A DNA stretch of 6,545 nucleotides, taken from NCBI GenBank assembly GCA_947259235.1, contig CAMYLL010000160.1, positions 1 through 6,545 on the forward strand, in the 5' to 3' direction. Positions 5,450-6,545 of this stretch are shown piece by piece. Each line of letters begins with the position of its first letter. Position 1 is the stretch's first letter. This DNA comes from an uncultured Pseudodesulfovibrio sp. (lineage in GTDB: Bacteria; Desulfobacterota; Desulfovibrionia; Desulfovibrionales; Desulfovibrionaceae). The notes under the pieces are model-generated. The model saw only the letters and a list, made by a program, of their open reading frames with translations. It ran no database searches and was not told the DNA's origin. The translations under genes were made by a program, and so were the position numbers.

Positions 5450-6310
5450 ATGTCCGTATCACTTCGCATCGGTTTCTCTCCGTGCCCAAACGACACATTC
5501 ATATTTCATGCGTTGGCCACAGGGGTCGTTTCCTGGCCGGGAGGGCTTGATGTCGTCATGGCCGATGTTGAGGAACTCAACGCCATGGCCGCAGCCGGAG
5601 CGCTCGACGTTGTCAAGGTTTCTGCCGCCGCCGCTGCCGGAATCATGAATGAGTATGTGCTGCTGCGCGCTGGAGGAGCCATGGGGTACGGGGTCGGCCC
5701 GGTGCTGGTTGGGCAGGGTGCAAACACGGAGGGAGGCGCGGACCTGCGAGCCCTTGACGGAGGAACAGTGGCCATCCCGGGGCGCAGGACCACGGCGGCG
5801 CTGCTCTTTGCCCTGTGCTGCCGGGAGGCCGGGATCACAGTGAGCCTGGAACCAATGATTTTCGATCAGGTGATGCCTGCCGTTGCCGCCGGTCGGGTGG
5901 ACGCGGGGGTGGTCATTCATGAGGGGCGCTTCACCTATGCCTCGCAGGGGTTGGAGCGGATCATGGACCTGGGCGCGTGGTGGGAGGCGCATACCGGCCT
6001 GCCCATTCCTTTGGGAGCTATCGCCATGAGGCGTTCTCTGGGCGATGCGGCCTTGCGGGCCATGAACCGGGCCATCCGCGAAAGCCTGCTTGCGGCTCGT
6101 GCCAACCCGGACGGGGCGTGGGAGTATGTCAGGAAACATACGCAGGAAATGGACGAGGACGTCATACGCCAGCATATCGAGACGTTTGTCACCGACTACA
6201 GCCTGGATGTGGGCGAAGCGGGGGAACAGGCTCTCGGGCGGCTTCTGGGCGAGCCTCTGGGAGCGGGCGGAGCCGTTGGCAAAGCCCGGGATCTTTTTAT
6301 CAGCCTGTAG
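5450..6310 (+). CDS. mqnD: 1,4-dihydroxy-6-naphthoate synthase (futalosine pathway)
   Basis: MqnD converts cyclic dehypoxanthine futalosine to 1,4-dihydroxy-6-naphthoate, the ring precursor that is later prenylated and decarboxylated to menaquinone. The N-terminal signature RIGFSPCPNDTFIFHAL (6-22), the DVEELNAMA stretch (39-47), DVVKVS (53-58), IPGRRTTAALL (109-119) and VIHEGRFTY (155-163), with His157 matching the conserved catalytic histidine of the family, support this. The 286-residue length and binding-protein-like fold are typical, and there is no signal peptide. ATG 5450 is preceded by GAGG at 5440-5443, 6 bases away. It is divergent from the TetR-mqnECA operon across a 122-bp control region. 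Its promoter is not obvious; TTTAAT (5422-5427) is one possible -10 without a good -35. The 3' end overlaps the opposing transporter gene by 11 bp. Confidence 0.95.
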   Translation: MSVSLRIGFSPCPNDTFIFHALATGVVSWPGGLDVVMADVEELNAMAAAGALDVVKVSAAAAAGIMNEYVLLRAGGAMGYGVGPVLVGQGANTEGGADLRALDGGTVAIPGRRTTAALLFALCCREAGITVSLEPMIFDQVMPAVAAGRVDAGVVIHEGRFTYASQGLERIMDLGAWWEAHTGLPIPLGAIAMRRSLGDAALRAMNRAIRESLLAARANPDGAWEYVRKHTQEMDEDVIRQHIETFVTDYSLDVGEAGEQALGRLLGEPLGAGGAVGKARDLFISL

Positions 6311-6545
6311 GGGCTTGCGCCGGAACGGGTGTTTTCCTGTCCTGGCTCACGTAGACCCCGGCCAGAACGACGGCCGAGGCTGCGTACTGGAACAGGCTCA
6401 ACCGCTCGGAAAGGAAGACCCAGCCGAAGACCAGGGTGATGACCGGGATCAGGTTGACGAAGGCGGACGCCTGGCTGGCGGGGATTTTTGACATGCCGTA
6501 GTTGTACGAGCCGTAGGCCAGGATGGTCACGAAAACGCCGAGGAA
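6300..6545 (-). CDS. EamA/DMT-superfamily membrane transporter, C-terminal fragment (cut by window edge)
   Basis: The open frame runs from the right edge of the window with no start in view, so this is the last 81 codons of a longer gene; the GTG at 6530 lies mid-domain and is not a credible start. The visible part has three hydrophobic helices: about FLGVFVTILAYGSYNYGM, then ASAFVNLIPVITLVFGWVFL, then LFQYAASAVVLAGVYVSQ, ending in a short polar tail. The SKIPASQASAFVNLIPV stretch followed by GWVFLSERLS is characteristic of the second EamA repeat of ten-helix inner-membrane drug/metabolite transporters. The substrate is unknown; the family includes amino acid and metabolite exporters. It is convergent with mqnD and overlaps its last 11 bases, with no terminator hairpin visible between them. 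Whether it has anything to do with quinone synthesis cannot be told. Confidence 0.85.
   Translation of the reverse strand, partial: FLGVFVTILAYGSYNYGMSKIPASQASAFVNLIPVITLVFGWVFLSERLSLFQYAASAVVLAGVYVSQDRKTPVPAQAPTG

Noticed and set aside
5446..5451. Perfect TATAAT on the plus strand
   Set aside because: It overlaps the mqnD start codon and lies next to the ribosome binding site, so it cannot be the promoter of that gene with this start.
1..6545. CRISPR arrays, insertion sequences, tRNA genes or prophage parts
   Set aside because: No spaced direct repeats, transposase-like frames, terminal repeats or tRNA-like sequence were found on reading; gene content is ordinary chromosomal.

Overview
The window looks like chromosome of a GC-rich, anaerobic, menaquinone-using bacterium. 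The best guess is a Desulfovibrio or Pseudodesulfovibrio relative. This is inferred from the ribosomal protein L17 style, the type of LysR regulator and the complete-looking futalosine gene cluster; no taxonomic marker was searched. No mobile element, tRNA, rRNA or CRISPR array is visible.

Layout: (1) Positions 6-542 (+) hold rplQ (ribosomal protein L17), the usual last gene of the alpha ribosomal operon. It carries a long Ala/Lys/Glu tail and is followed by a textbook intrinsic terminator. (2) Positions 623-1516 (+) hold a LysR-family regulator, ended by a strong hairpin it shares with the convergent mqn operon. (3) Positions 5327 down to 1578 (-) form a four-gene operon: a TetR-family regulator, mqnE, mqnC and mqnA. 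(4) Positions 5450-6310 (+) hold mqnD, transcribed divergently from that operon. (5) Positions 6545 down to 6300 (-) hold the C-terminal end of an EamA/DMT-type membrane transporter, cut by the window edge and overlapping the end of mqnD tail to tail.

The four mqn genes encode most of the early futalosine (alternative menaquinone) pathway. MqnA dehydrates chorismate. MqnE, a radical SAM enzyme, joins the product to the adenosyl part of SAM to give aminofutalosine. After base removal by an enzyme not encoded here, MqnC, a second radical SAM enzyme, forms the cyclic intermediate. MqnD releases 1,4-dihydroxy-6-naphthoate, which becomes the menaquinone ring.

The most interesting element is the 122-bp divergent control region (5328-5449). 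It has a TTGACA-type promoter reading into the TetR-mqnECA operon. A near-perfect 16-bp palindrome (7-bp arms around GG) sits just downstream of the -10, over the predicted transcription start. The simplest reading is that the TetR protein represses its own operon, and perhaps mqnD, making quinone synthesis responsive to a small molecule. That is an inference from layout, not shown function.
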